Shown piece after piece: positions 1-10,099 of a stretch of DNA of 64,000 bases; the stretch's first letter is position 1, and the number at the start of each line of letters is the position of its first letter. Under the pieces are notes generated by a model, which saw only the letters and a list, made by a program, of their open reading frames with translations, did no database searches and was not told the origin of the DNA. The stretch is from JAGNZR01 sp051648365 (GTDB lineage Bacteria > Fusobacteriota > Fusobacteriia > Fusobacteriales > Fusobacteriaceae). The position numbers and the translations under genes were made by a program. The DNA lies in NCBI GenBank assembly GCA_051648365.1, contig JBOFEZ010000066.1, positions 29,195 through 93,194 of the forward strand, in the 5' to 3' direction.

Positions 1-129
1 TTTAATCCCTTGATATTTTTAAGTATATTTTTATTTTTGAAAAGATTAAAAATAATCAGAATTCCTGCAAGCGAAAATATAAACTCTAGTCTATTCAAAC
101 ATATATTTATAAAAAACAGAAGAAAAAGA
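1..129 (-). other. Left-edge segment, possible start of a membrane protein
   Basis: Downstream of serS on the minus strand one frame stays open to the window edge. From a TTG at 98-96 it reads about 32 residues with a hydrophobic run (SLAGILIIFNLF), as at the N-terminus of a membrane protein. There is no recognisable ribosome binding site before the TTG, and the segment is very AT-rich, where chance hydrophobic frames are common. No hairpin terminator for serS is visible here, so the serS transcript may continue past the edge. This cannot be called a gene from the sequence in view. Confidence 0.2.
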
Positions 130-1401
130 CTACTTTTTAACAACATCTACTCCCATCATGTATGGAACAAGAACCTCTGGAATTAAGAAAGATCCATCTT
201 CCTGTTGATAATTTTCCATTATAGCAACAAGAGTTCTTCCCACTGCAAGACCTGATCCATTTAGAGTATGTACAAATTCGCTTTTAGAAGATCCTTCTGG
301 TCTATATTTTAATCCCATTCTTCTAGCCTGGAAATCTCCACAATTAGAACATGATGAAATCTCTCTATACTTGTCCTGTGATGGTAGCCATACTTCTAAA
401 TCATAAGTTTTAGAAGATCCAAACCCTATATCTCCTGAGCATAGAAGAACTATTCTATATGGAAGCTCTAATTTTTGAAGGATAGTTTCTGCATTCACAA
501 CCATTTTTTCAAGTTCATCATAAGATGTCTCCGGAGTTGCAAGTTTTACCATTTCAACTTTATTGAACTGATGCTGTCTTATAAGACCCTTAACATCTCT
601 TCCGTAAGATCCAGCTTCTCTTCTGAAACATGGAGAATATGCTGTCAAATATTTAGGAAGATCTTTTTCATCTAAAATCTCTTCTCTGTGGATATTTGTA
701 AGCGTTATTTCAGAAGTTGAAATTAGGAACATATCATCAGTTGTCTTGTACATGTCGTCTTCAAATTTCGGCAATTGACCTGTCCCTTCACAGATTTCTC
801 TTCTAACTATAAATGGAGTTAAGTGCTCTGTATACCCGTGCTCTGTTGTATGAGTATTTAGCATAAAGTTTATTATAGCTCTTTCTAATCTTGCTCCCAT
901 TCCTCTATAAACTACGAATCTTGACCCACCAAGTTTTGCTCCTCTTTCAAAATCTAATATTTCAAGGTCTTCTCCCATTTCCCAATGAGCTTTAGGCTGG
1001 AAAGAAAATTGTTTTGGAGTTCCCCACGTTTTAACAACTAGATTATCTTCTTCATCTTTTCCAACTGGAACTGACTCATGAATTATGTTTGGAATCGTTT
1101 TTTGAATATATGTAAGTTTCTCATCAATCTCTGCAAGCTTGACATCTAACTCTTTTATTCTTGATGAAACTGATCCCATCTCAGCAATAATTGTTGTTGC
1201 ATCTTCTCCTGTTTTTTTCATTTGCGCAACTTGAGCAGAAACTGTATTTCTCTTACCTCTAAGAGCCTCAACTTCTGTCAATATATCTCTTCTCTCTGCA
1301 TCTAGCTGTTCAAACTCTTCCAGGGGAAAATTGTTTCCTCTCTTAGCTAGCATCTCCTGTAAATATTCAATATTGTCACGTATAAATCTTAAATCCAACA
1401 T
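130..1401 (-). CDS. serS: Seryl-tRNA synthetase
   Basis: Charges tRNA-Ser (and tRNA-Sec) with serine in the cytoplasm. The 423 residues match the usual bacterial length. An N-terminal helical hairpin arm, which grips the tRNA long variable arm, occupies about residues 25-105. Class II motif 2 (FRREAGSYGRD) lies near residues 258-270 and motif 3 (GSGLAVGRTLVAIMEN) near 380-395. The ATG follows an AGAAGGAGA ribosome binding site. It is the last visible gene of the long minus-strand unit beginning at ktrB. Only about 40 bp separate it from the DUF2344 gene, too short for a T-box leader. Confidence 0.97.
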   Translation of the reverse strand: MLDLRFIRDNIEYLQEMLAKRGNNFPLEEFEQLDAERRDILTEVEALRGKRNTVSAQVAQMKKTGEDATTIIAEMGSVSSRIKELDVKLAEIDEKLTYIQKTIPNIIHESVPVGKDEEDNLVVKTWGTPKQFSFQPKAHWEMGEDLEILDFERGAKLGGSRFVVYRGMGARLERAIINFMLNTHTTEHGYTEHLTPFIVRREICEGTGQLPKFEDDMYKTTDDMFLISTSEITLTNIHREEILDEKDLPKYLTAYSPCFRREAGSYGRDVKGLIRQHQFNKVEMVKLATPETSYDELEKMVVNAETILQKLELPYRIVLLCSGDIGFGSSKTYDLEVWLPSQDKYREISSCSNCGDFQARRMGLKYRPEGSSKSEFVHTLNGSGLAVGRTLVAIMENYQQEDGSFLIPEVLVPYMMGVDVVKK

Positions 1402-1444
1402 TTTTCCGTTCTCCTTCTATTCTGTTTTTTATTTTTTCAATGGC

Positions 1445-2035
1445 TTATATTCTATATCCATTTTTCACTATTTTTATATTTGAGGATTTTAATCCTACTA
1501 TATCTAAAAAGGCATTGGGAGATCCATTTTCTATATCTATCTCTAAGTTTTCCGCATCTATTCTTCTGCTTCCTTTTATCTTATCTTTTAAATCTCTTTC
1601 AACAATCTTACCTTTTTTTTCCTTTTTTTCAAGAATATTTTCCTGAGAAAGTAATTTTTCAACACTATTTATTTCATCTTCTGGTCCTTCTAGAAGATAT
1701 ATTGCTGTCTTAAATCTTTCACCTATACCGATTTTATCAGTTATATCTTCAACTTTCAAAACCTTAAATCCTTTTACTTCAAAGGAGTTGAACCTTTCAA
1801 ATATTTCCTCATTGTCCATCTCTTTTTCTAGTTCCATCTCCATAATCTCGTTATAGGCTTCTGTACCCAATGAAACTGGATTTCCAAATGATAGTTTAGG
1901 TCTCGGGTGAAATCCCTGACTATATTTTACAGGAATTCCACTTTTTAGTATAACTCTCTCAAAAAATCTCAAAAGATCCAGATGAGATATAAATTTCATC
2001 TCTTGAACCTTATTGAAGTAAACTCTTTTTTTCAT
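1445..2035 (-). CDS. DUF2344 / radical SAM-linked protein (TIGR03936 type)
   Basis: A 196-residue protein with the N-terminal pattern of the DUF2344 family: VYFNKVQEMKFISHLDLLRF followed by a GFHPRPKLSFGNPVSLGTEA-like stretch at about residues 40-60. In many Firmicutes and deltaproteobacteria this domain is fused to, or encoded just after, a TIGR03960 radical SAM protein. Here no radical SAM gene is adjacent: lpxD is 42 bp upstream and serS about 43 bp downstream. The function of the family is unsettled; a role on RNA has been proposed. Family call is confident, function is not. Confidence 0.8.
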   Translation of the reverse strand: MKKRVYFNKVQEMKFISHLDLLRFFERVILKSGIPVKYSQGFHPRPKLSFGNPVSLGTEAYNEIMEMELEKEMDNEEIFERFNSFEVKGFKVLKVEDITDKIGIGERFKTAIYLLEGPEDEINSVEKLLSQENILEKKEKKGKIVERDLKDKIKGSRRIDAENLEIDIENGSPNAFLDIVGLKSSNIKIVKNGYRI

Positions 2036-2077
2036 AGTCTCTTCCTTACATTTATGACTTATTCTGTTTATTCCTAT

Positions 2078-3100
2078 CTATTTTAACATATTCTCCAGTT
2101 TTTTTTCAATATCTTTCAACTTTTTTATCATTTCGGGAAGTTTTTTCATAGAAACTTTTATTTTCATATCGTCTTTATGTGAAACTAAAGGGTACCCAGA
2201 AAGGAATTGATTGTCTTCTACATTCCCAACAACTCCAGATTTTGCAGCTATGACTACATTTTTACCAATCTTAAGATGACCTCCTACCCCTACTTGACCT
2301 GCCAGGGTAGTATTATCTCCGATTTCTGTGCTTCCTGCGATTCCTACTTGAGATATTATTATACAGTTTTCACCTATTATATCATTATGAGCTATCTGAA
2401 CCAAATTATCTATTTTGGTGTGCTTTTTAATAATAGTATCTCCAATAGCACCTCTGTCTACAGTTGTATTCGAACCTATTTCAACATATTCTTCAAGAAT
2501 TACAGCCCCTATCTGATCTATTTTAGTATTTATTCCATTTATTTTGACATATCCAAATCCATCCGATCCGATGACTGCTCCGGGTTGAATTATACATCCT
2601 TTACCTAACTGGCAAAACTCCCTTATCGTAACATTGGCATGAATTATGCACTCATCCTCTAATTTTACCCCTTGAGAAATGACTGCTCCAGGCATTATTT
2701 TAACTCCATTACCTATAACAACATCATGACCAAGGTAGACATTTGGAGCTATTTCACACCCATCTCCTACAACAACAGTATCTTCTATCATTTTTTCCAT
2801 AAGCTTTAAAGGTCTTTTAAAAAAATTAAGAATTTTAGGCATAAGTATTCTCGGATTATCATTTACCACAAGATAAGTCTTTCCGATCTCAGGTAATTCC
2901 ATTCCTGCCGGCACTATAATTACTCCCGCTTTTGTTTCTGATATTTTTTTTAAAAATTTCTCCTCAGATGCGAATGTGAGCGTATCCTCTTGAGAATGAA
3001 AAAAAGGAGTTAATCCGGAGACAGACTCCCTGATTAACTCTCCTTTAATTTCACAATCAAGGAGGATTTTAAGATCTGATAATTTGTAATTCAAATTCAT
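2078..3100 (-). CDS. lpxD: UDP-3-O-(3-hydroxyacyl)glucosamine N-acyltransferase
   Basis: Third step of lipid A synthesis: transfers a 3-hydroxyacyl chain from acyl-ACP to the 2-amino group of UDP-3-O-acylglucosamine, in the cytoplasm. The 340 residues match the E. coli enzyme length. An N-terminal uridine-binding domain (about 1-100) is followed by many left-handed beta-helix hexapeptide repeats (about 105-310) and a short basic helical C-terminus. The presumed catalytic His is in IAHNDIIG at residue 238, nearly the E. coli number (239). It is 14 bp from ompH and lies in the outer-membrane assembly run bamA-ompH-lpxD, a pairing conserved in many diderms. lpxA, lpxC and fabZ are not in the window. 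Confidence 0.95.
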   Translation of the reverse strand: MNLNYKLSDLKILLDCEIKGELIRESVSGLTPFFHSQEDTLTFASEEKFLKKISETKAGVIIVPAGMELPEIGKTYLVVNDNPRILMPKILNFFKRPLKLMEKMIEDTVVVGDGCEIAPNVYLGHDVVIGNGVKIMPGAVISQGVKLEDECIIHANVTIREFCQLGKGCIIQPGAVIGSDGFGYVKINGINTKIDQIGAVILEEYVEIGSNTTVDRGAIGDTIIKKHTKIDNLVQIAHNDIIGENCIIISQVGIAGSTEIGDNTTLAGQVGVGGHLKIGKNVVIAAKSGVVGNVEDNQFLSGYPLVSHKDDMKIKVSMKKLPEMIKKLKDIEKKLENMLK

Positions 3101-3114
3101 TCCCTCCTTTGTTA

Positions 3115-3597
3115 TTATTTTTTTGTGTTTTTTTCAAGGTCTGTTAGAACTTTAGCTGTTATATCTTCTCCACCAAACTTTACTGCTCCAGCTTCCAACA
3201 CATAGTCAAACTTATCTCCCTTAGCTACATTGTTTATAGCACTGTTAAGAGCTTGCTCAATTTCTTGGAGTCTTGTCATTTCTTCTTTACCTAACTTAGT
3301 CTGAGAATCTTTTATAAATTTTTGGAAAGCTTCAACCTCTCCTTGGAATTTTGTTTTTTCAGCTTCAGTTACTGCCGCTCCTTTAGCTTGTAACTCTACC
3401 TGCATTTTCTGAAGGGTAACTTCTTTCTTTTTTATCTCTCCTTCTAATCTGTTCTTTTCTTTTGTCAGATTTTGCTGAAGAGTCTGAGTCTTAGAATATT
3501 TTCTAAAAACTTCCTCACTATTTACATACCCAACTTTTACAGCTAATGCTGAAGTCGAAATTGCTACCGTTAATGCTAACATCATTATTTTTTTCAT
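3115..3597 (-). CDS. OmpH/Skp-family periplasmic chaperone
   Basis: A 160-residue secreted protein. It has a signal peptide with a hydrophobic core (MMLALTVAISTSALA) and cleavage likely after residue 19. A VGYVNSEEVFRKYSKTQ start typical of OmpH follows, then a long coiled-coil tentacle region (about residues 35-125) rich in K and E. Skp proteins hold unfolded outer-membrane proteins in the periplasm and deliver them to the BAM complex. The position between bamA and lpxD is the classical one. The ATG has an upstream GGAGGGACAAAA ribosome binding site. Confidence 0.9.
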   Translation of the reverse strand: MKKIMMLALTVAISTSALAVKVGYVNSEEVFRKYSKTQTLQQNLTKEKNRLEGEIKKKEVTLQKMQVELQAKGAAVTEAEKTKFQGEVEAFQKFIKDSQTKLGKEEMTRLQEIEQALNSAINNVAKGDKFDYVLEAGAVKFGGEDITAKVLTDLEKNTKK

Positions 3598-3649
3598 ATT
3601 TTTTGTCCCTCCATAGTTATAAAATATTTACTAGCTTTTTATATTAATT

Positions 3650-5695
3650 CTAGAAAGAGTGTCCCATATTAAAGAAAAACTGCATTCCATCTGCTCCATC
3701 TACTTTTTTACCTACTGGCCACCCAAAATCAAATCTTAAGGGACCTATCGGAGTATTTAGTCTAAGTCCTACTCCTGCTGCTGTAGCTACCTCATCTGGA
3801 AACTCTTTATCACGACCGGTTCCTATATATCCAGGATCTCTTCCATTCTGCTTCCAAGCTCTTCCAATATCTGCAAAAAGTACAAATCCTACAACATCAT
3901 TGATCTGAGTTCTATTTTCTACAGTTCCTACAAGCTTCTGAGTACCCTGAAAGAATCCACCCTCATAACCTCTCAAAGAACTTCCCCCAACCCAAAATCT
4001 CTGAGATTCTTTAGTTGTCATAGTCATGATACCTGAATTGATTCTGTATGCCATTGTATTATTTTTAAAGAATCCTCTGTGGTATTTTCTAAGTTCAAGA
4101 GTTATATTTCCAAAAGTATCTGCATTGTTTCCACCAGCATAACCACCTTCCAGCTGAAGTTTCAGGAATTCTCCTGAAGTTGCATTCAGATAGTTATTTC
4201 TTGTATCATAAGTGATGGAAGGAAAAAGACTCCAAAGTTGATATTTATCAGTTTCATCTCCATCTTCAGAAAATTCAGTTATATGTTCTAGTTTTGTTCC
4301 TAAAGATAATCTTGTATATTTAGTCAGTCCTTTACCTATGGTAACTTTACCTCCTAAAGTTTCAATCTCATTAAAAAGAACACTATCACTTATCTCAGAT
4401 GTTGTTTTATAGAGATTCCATCCCCATGAAAGTCTATCTGTATCTTTTATCCAAGGATCATAAAAATCAATCGAAAGATTTGAATAGTCTTCATCAGATT
4501 TTTCAAAACTTACTCCTAAATTCTGACCTCTTCCATCCCAGTTAGTATCCTTAACTGCTAGCATACCCAAAAGTCCAACTTCAGATCCATAAGATATAGC
4601 ACCCTGAAGAGAAGCTGTTCTTTCTTCATCTATGAGTAGAACTACGCTTCTACCATCTGGATCTCCAGGTATAGAATTAGCATCATATTTAACATTTTTA
4701 AAATGACCTGTTCTCATAAGATTTTTAGAAGTTTCATCATAGGCGTTTACATTGAAAACTTCTCCAGATTTCATTTCAACTTCTCTTTCAATTACAAAAT
4801 CTTTTGTTTTCAATATATCATCTGTTGGTTTTCTTCTTTCACCCTTTTGTTTAGTGACCATCTTTTTATATTGAACATCTCTGACAACTCCCTCACTGAT
4901 TATAAATTCAAGCTCAAGATTGTTATTTATGTCAATATCTGTTATCTCTGCAAGAATATATCCAGCATCGTAGTATTTACTCAATATTCTGTCTCTGTCT
5001 TCCTGAATATTTTTTATACTAAAAACCTCTCCAGGCTTGGTTTTGATTGTTGATAACAGAACATCTGTAGACTGCACTGTATTTCCAATAATATTTATTC
5101 CATTGAGTATAGGATTTTCTAAAACATAATATTCTACAGATACTTTTTCTGGATTTTCTATAATTTTATATTCTACATTTCTAAAATATCCCGTTCCAAG
5201 AAGAGCTCTCTGACCCTCTTTTATCTTTCTTTCAGAAAAATATCCTCCTGTTTTGATTGGAAGAAGAGACTTCATAGCATCTAAAGACAGATTTTTTATT
5301 CCTTGTATTTTTATGTTGGATACAATAAGAGTTGTATCCACTCTATCTCTTTCACTATTTGCAACTATACCTTTATCATTAAGTATTTTTTTTACATCTT
5401 TCTTTTCTTTTATCTGTACCACTACTTTTACTCCACCGTCGAATATTTTAGGGAATATAGATAATTCCTCTGCATAACCCTCTTTTATAATTTTGTTGTA
5501 GTCAGATATAAGTTTTTCTGTAGAGAATTTATCTCCCACTTTAGTTCCCATTAAGTTAGTAAGTACTTCTTCTGGTATCTCACTATTTTCTAAAATTTCT
5601 ATGCTCTGAACATTATAATTATCTTTTAATGTTTCTTCTGCAAAAGATCCTATAGAAAGTAGTGCTCCTAGAAAAAAGGTTAAACACTTTTTCAT
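3650..5695 (-). CDS. bamA: Outer membrane protein assembly factor BamA
   Basis: Central pore of the machine that inserts beta-barrel proteins into the outer membrane. A signal peptide (about residues 1-19) is followed by POTRA repeats to about residue 345 and a C-terminal Omp85 barrel, with the conserved GGSSLRGYEGG (the RGY/RGF loop-6 motif) near residue 570 and a terminal aromatic residue (GHSF). At 681 residues it is shorter than E. coli BamA (810); the pre-barrel region has room for about four POTRA domains rather than five. It is 34 bp after tamB and followed by ompH and lpxD. Confidence 0.95.
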   Translation of the reverse strand: MKKCLTFFLGALLSIGSFAEETLKDNYNVQSIEILENSEIPEEVLTNLMGTKVGDKFSTEKLISDYNKIIKEGYAEELSIFPKIFDGGVKVVVQIKEKKDVKKILNDKGIVANSERDRVDTTLIVSNIKIQGIKNLSLDAMKSLLPIKTGGYFSERKIKEGQRALLGTGYFRNVEYKIIENPEKVSVEYYVLENPILNGINIIGNTVQSTDVLLSTIKTKPGEVFSIKNIQEDRDRILSKYYDAGYILAEITDIDINNNLELEFIISEGVVRDVQYKKMVTKQKGERRKPTDDILKTKDFVIEREVEMKSGEVFNVNAYDETSKNLMRTGHFKNVKYDANSIPGDPDGRSVVLLIDEERTASLQGAISYGSEVGLLGMLAVKDTNWDGRGQNLGVSFEKSDEDYSNLSIDFYDPWIKDTDRLSWGWNLYKTTSEISDSVLFNEIETLGGKVTIGKGLTKYTRLSLGTKLEHITEFSEDGDETDKYQLWSLFPSITYDTRNNYLNATSGEFLKLQLEGGYAGGNNADTFGNITLELRKYHRGFFKNNTMAYRINSGIMTMTTKESQRFWVGGSSLRGYEGGFFQGTQKLVGTVENRTQINDVVGFVLFADIGRAWKQNGRDPGYIGTGRDKEFPDEVATAAGVGLRLNTPIGPLRFDFGWPVGKKVDGADGMQFFFNMGHSF

Positions 5696-5728
5696 CGACT
5701 GTCCTCCATCCTTTTTGTTTGTTCTTTT

Positions 5729-8700
5729 CTATTCTTTAGGGAGAATTTTTTTTATTATCCCTGTATATATTTCAATAAGACTATCATACTTTTTCTCTAT
5801 CTTAAAGTCAATATAATAATTTAATTTTTCTTTTTTTATTTTTTGATTTTCACTACCATAGCCGTCTTCACCTTCATTTTGAACTCCTATTCCGAAGGAC
5901 TGACCTTCAGTATATCTGTACTCCAATCCAGCACTATATCTATCGAAATTATTATATCCACTATAACGACTCCTTTTATTTTCTTCATCACTGGCACCAG
6001 TTATTCTGGCATCTGCCACTGCAAAAAGTTTATCCTTATATATTTTATCTTCGGCAATAATCTTAATTCCAAAGTTGAAATTTGTCTGATCATTTTTGTC
6101 TCCCTCTGATTCTACATCACTAAAAGCATCTGTTATATCAGCAGTTATCCTTAATTTGGTTAATCCAAAAATTTTCTTTAGTGCCCTTGATGCAGGAGAA
6201 AGAAAAGAGTTAGTAATCTGTGCTCCTAAAAGATTTTTTATAATAGTTGCTGATGGCCCTAGTCTATTATTTTCCTCGCTATAACTGCTTTCAGAATTAA
6301 ATAGTGAAGCCAAGGTTCCTGAAGAAGATTGATTATTATTTTTTATTCTGAAATTCAAAGATTTCATCTCTCCTGCAAGTGATATTTCTGTGTTTCCAAC
6401 TGGAGATTTAGCTTCAAAACTAAGTATGGGATTCAAATTAGGAATATAATCTTCAGGCTTATTCAATACCAGTCTTCCTGTTGAGATTTTAAAATCATTT
6501 TCTCCTAGAATGAATTCTCCCTTGTTAACTTCGATTTGACCTATAAAGCTAAGTTTATTCAGCTGTCCTGAAAGTTTTCCACCACCAGTTATTTTCCCCT
6601 TTATCTCTTCTAAAATATTCCAGATATTTGGTATGTCTACATTTATACCTTTTATAATTTTAAAATCTAAATCTATACCCATAGTTTCAGTTTCTGTAAT
6701 CTCTTTCTCGTATTCCTCATCAATGGATTCTTTCTCTCCAAATCTTACTGGAATTGCTACTAAAATTATTTTTTTCAAAATTCCTATTATTGATATCCCC
6801 TTTCCAATTCCAGGAATACCTTTTACATCACCCTCAACAAAATCAATTTTTCCAGAAAGTTTATTTTCGGAAAATTTCAATTCTGAATTTAGGAGTATTC
6901 TTAATTCTTTTTCCAAATCATAATTTACTTCTTTTAATTTAAGTGAGAGATTATAATCTAATTTTTTATAAAATTCAGAATTTTGATTTATTTCCAAAAG
7001 AGAAGGGACATTGAAATATCCCCCTATTTCAGCTGTACCATTGTTTATTTTTCCAAGAAAATTTTTAATCTCTATTTTTTTTCCTGTCAATGAAAGATCA
7101 AAGTTGATATCTTCACCCTTTATTCTAGATTCATCCAAAGAGAAAGTTATACCTTCACCCTTGAAACTTCCACTATTTTCACGATTAGATAGAGTAAGGT
7201 CTATTACTGCTCCTCCACCAATCTCTTTTACAGGTAACTTCTTTGCTAAAAGATTTAAAAAATCGAGATTTATCTCCTTCGAATCTAATTTCATAAGATA
7301 CTGAGAATTTTTTATATCATAGTATCCCTTTACTTCCATCTTATTTTCTAGATAATTAAAACTAAGATTATCTATATAAACCTTCTCAAAATCACCATTT
7401 ATACCTATGTCTATATTATAAAATTTAAAATCTTCTATGATTACTTTTCGAGAATTAAGCTGAAATGAAAATTTAGGTTCATTAAAACTTCCCTGTATAT
7501 GGCTTTTTAGAGAAAAATCACCTTCAAAAGGAGAATCTTTGTATACAGACTCTATAGAAATATTTTTTTCATCTAAAGTTAAATTTATCATCTCTGATTC
7601 CAAATCTACCCTTCCTGTTATTCCAAAAACAGGTTCTCTATACCTTATAAAATCTATTTTCCCTATATCTAATATTCCTTTTGAAAAATCTTCTCCCTTA
7701 TATGTCAAATTCCCTTTTAATTTACCTACTCTTTCTCCCTTAAAAAAAAGATCATCCACAGTAAAAAGACCTTTAGCATCTACAGATTTCCCGATTCCTT
7801 CAGCTGAAAATTGACCGATGAGCCTGTACTTAAAATTTTTATCCTGAATATACTGTGAAAGATTGGTTTCAAAGATATTGGCTGTTATAAAATATTGTAG
7901 ATTTTCTAGATTATATTGACCCGATATTTTTGAATTTTTATTTAGAGTTATATCTTTCCAATTTATAAGTCCATTATCATACGAAATTTTTCCATAAATT
8001 CCTATAAAATTTTCTTCAAAAATATAGATTTTTGAATCTATTAAATTTAGATCAGCATAGATTCCCTCATCATTTTTTGTGAACTTTCCCTTTCCTTCAA
8101 CAACATTAAATTTTATGTCATCTATTTTTAGATACTCATTCCCAAGGTTTTTTATTTCATAATCTAAACTCAATTCCTTTTGAATTATATTATAATTACC
8201 ATTTATTGTCAAAATATTATTCGAAATATTCAGAATTTGAAGGTTTTCTTGGTCCACTTTAAAACTATATCTCAATCCGTTTATTGCATACTTTCCATAA
8301 GTTAGTCTTTCTATTGTTCCTTCAGAATCAAATCTAAACTCTTTTCCATTCCCGCTTAATTCTCCTATCGAATTCAACTCAAACTCTAAAACATCTCCAG
8401 CTAAGGAATGATTGTATTGTAAATTTTCACTTTCATAACTAAAACGATAATAACCTTTATTTAAATCTAATTCTCCTTCTCCTGCCAACACAATTTTATC
8501 TGCTTGCAACATCTGTATCTGGTTAAAATATATCTCGTTATTTTCTCCTGTTCCAATCAGTTTTAAACTAGCTATTCCAAATAATTCCAAAGACCATTCA
8601 CCTTGAAAAAGTTGAAGATTTGTGTTTTTTATATCATATATAATAATAGGATCAGGTATCTCAGCTGTTTGACTTTCTTCATCTATCATAGACAAAATTT

Positions 8701-10066
8701 TACTTTCATAATCAAAAAGACCTTCTCCCTTTAATATCCCTTTTTTACTTACGAATCTGAGATATCCTTCTGAAAAGAAGAGATCAACTTCTCCCAAAAA
8801 ATCATCTAAGCTATATTTCATTTCCATTTTTTCATTTTTAAGATCTCCAGATATCTCAATATTTTTTTTCTTTCCGTTCAAGAACCCTTCAGCTTTAAGA
8901 AAATTGAATTCTACACCTTGCTCAGAATAAATCAAACCACCTCTGGCATTTTTAAGTTGAAACTGGCTGAAATCCAGATCTGAAAAAACATAATCAACAT
9001 TCAATGAAAATTTCTTTTCACTATCCAACTTTAAAATTACAGCAAGATTTTCGACATCCATAGGAATTTTTTTTAGGGATATATTTTTTAAAAGTCTGTA
9101 ATTTTCGAGTTGGGATAGGGTCATTTTTCCTAAATCTATTTTTGCATCCATTCCCTTCTCAAAATCAAATTCTAGATCAAATTTTTTCTTTTGAGAAAAA
9201 ATTTCAAAATCAGCTTTTATAACTATTTTTTTTCCTAAAAAATCAACTTTCCCGTTTACCTTTTCAGCAGGCTGTAAAAAATCAGAATACTCTATCTCGG
9301 CCTCTCTTAAGTTTGCAACTCCCTCCAATCCTCTAGGAGAGATTGTCAAATCTAAATCTACTTTTCCACTTTTATACTGCACGGGTTCATAATAGTAGCC
9401 GTACTGAAGAAGAGATGTATCTATCTCCATATTTTTCAATTTAATATTCATTTCATACTGTTCTATATTATTATTAAAACTATAACTTGCCTTTTCATTT
9501 TCATTTTCTCCCGAAAAGAGAAGATCAATTCCTTTAATTCTGTCAAAACTAACGTATCCTTCAACATTTTCTAGTTTTTTTTCTATAGGTATTTCATATG
9601 AAAAATCTTTAAAGGTAAGATTTCCACCTTTTACTTCTACAAATCTCAATGGCACTCCAGTACCACTTTTGGCTGTTCCTCCTGTAGCAAAAGCGTTCAC
9701 TATATTTATATCGGAATCTTTTATTTCTATTAGAATTTCAGGATTTTCAACTTCTATTTTCTTCAGCCAATCTTTGAAAGATCCCTTGATTTCATATTCA
9801 ACATATACCTTGGGTGCTACTACAATTTTTTGATTTTCATATATCAGTTCAATATTTTTCCCTGATATTTTTCCCCATTCTAAAAATTCCATCTCTCCTA
9901 TATGAAAAGTAGGTTTTAGGGCTAGAGATAATATCAATGCCACTGTGTAACCCAGATTCATCAGGGCTGCTACTCCTATTCCTATAAAAAGAAAAAAAAG
10001 AGAGAGCAGAGTCTTTACTCTACTATCTCTTATTATGTTTCGTATTCCTGTTATTACTTTTTTCAC
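5729..10066 (-). CDS. tamB: TamB/AsmA-like translocation and assembly module protein (DUF490)
   Basis: Very large (1445 residues) inner-membrane-anchored periplasmic protein. One hydrophobic segment at about residues 17-50 is followed by over 1300 residues of beta-rich, low-complexity sequence and a C-terminal TamB/DUF490 domain (about 1080-1440). TamB-like proteins bridge the envelope and are implicated in phospholipid transport to the outer membrane and in barrel assembly. I chose the GTG at 10066: it sits 8 nt after GGGAGG, whereas the upstream in-frame GTG at 10075 overlaps that ribosome binding site. The next gene is bamA. No separate tamA is seen, so the partner is probably BamA itself (inference). 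Confidence 0.9.
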   Translation of the reverse strand: MKKVITGIRNIIRDSRVKTLLSLFFLFIGIGVAALMNLGYTVALILSLALKPTFHIGEMEFLEWGKISGKNIELIYENQKIVVAPKVYVEYEIKGSFKDWLKKIEVENPEILIEIKDSDINIVNAFATGGTAKSGTGVPLRFVEVKGGNLTFKDFSYEIPIEKKLENVEGYVSFDRIKGIDLLFSGENENEKASYSFNNNIEQYEMNIKLKNMEIDTSLLQYGYYYEPVQYKSGKVDLDLTISPRGLEGVANLREAEIEYSDFLQPAEKVNGKVDFLGKKIVIKADFEIFSQKKKFDLEFDFEKGMDAKIDLGKMTLSQLENYRLLKNISLKKIPMDVENLAVILKLDSEKKFSLNVDYVFSDLDFSQFQLKNARGGLIYSEQGVEFNFLKAEGFLNGKKKNIEISGDLKNEKMEMKYSLDDFLGEVDLFFSEGYLRFVSKKGILKGEGLFDYESKILSMIDEESQTAEIPDPIIIYDIKNTNLQLFQGEWSLELFGIASLKLIGTGENNEIYFNQIQMLQADKIVLAGEGELDLNKGYYRFSYESENLQYNHSLAGDVLEFELNSIGELSGNGKEFRFDSEGTIERLTYGKYAINGLRYSFKVDQENLQILNISNNILTINGNYNIIQKELSLDYEIKNLGNEYLKIDDIKFNVVEGKGKFTKNDEGIYADLNLIDSKIYIFEENFIGIYGKISYDNGLINWKDITLNKNSKISGQYNLENLQYFITANIFETNLSQYIQDKNFKYRLIGQFSAEGIGKSVDAKGLFTVDDLFFKGERVGKLKGNLTYKGEDFSKGILDIGKIDFIRYREPVFGITGRVDLESEMINLTLDEKNISIESVYKDSPFEGDFSLKSHIQGSFNEPKFSFQLNSRKVIIEDFKFYNIDIGINGDFEKVYIDNLSFNYLENKMEVKGYYDIKNSQYLMKLDSKEINLDFLNLLAKKLPVKEIGGGAVIDLTLSNRENSGSFKGEGITFSLDESRIKGEDINFDLSLTGKKIEIKNFLGKINNGTAEIGGYFNVPSLLEINQNSEFYKKLDYNLSLKLKEVNYDLEKELRILLNSELKFSENKLSGKIDFVEGDVKGIPGIGKGISIIGILKKIILVAIPVRFGEKESIDEEYEKEITETETMGIDLDFKIIKGINVDIPNIWNILEEIKGKITGGGKLSGQLNKLSFIGQIEVNKGEFILGENDFKISTGRLVLNKPEDYIPNLNPILSFEAKSPVGNTEISLAGEMKSLNFRIKNNNQSSSGTLASLFNSESSYSEENNRLGPSATIIKNLLGAQITNSFLSPASRALKKIFGLTKLRITADITDAFSDVESEGDKNDQTNFNFGIKIIAEDKIYKDKLFAVADARITGASDEENKRSRYSGYNNFDRYSAGLEYRYTEGQSFGIGVQNEGEDGYGSENQKIKKEKLNYYIDFKIEKKYDSLIEIYTGIIKKILPKE

Positions 10067-10099
10067 CCTGCTCACCTCCCTATTTTTTTATTTGTTATA

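Noticed and set aside
1402..1444. T-box leader before serS or valS
   Set aside because: The serS upstream gap is about 43 bp and the valS gap is 2 bp, much too short for a T-box.
5843..7814. Several open frames on the plus strand inside tamB
   Set aside because: They mirror a long, AT-rich real gene on the other strand, have no ribosome binding sites and no family likeness. The same holds for the other antisense frames in the window.
10066..10075. GTG at 10075 as start of tamB
   Set aside because: That codon overlaps the GGGAGG ribosome binding site; the GTG at 10066 has normal spacing.
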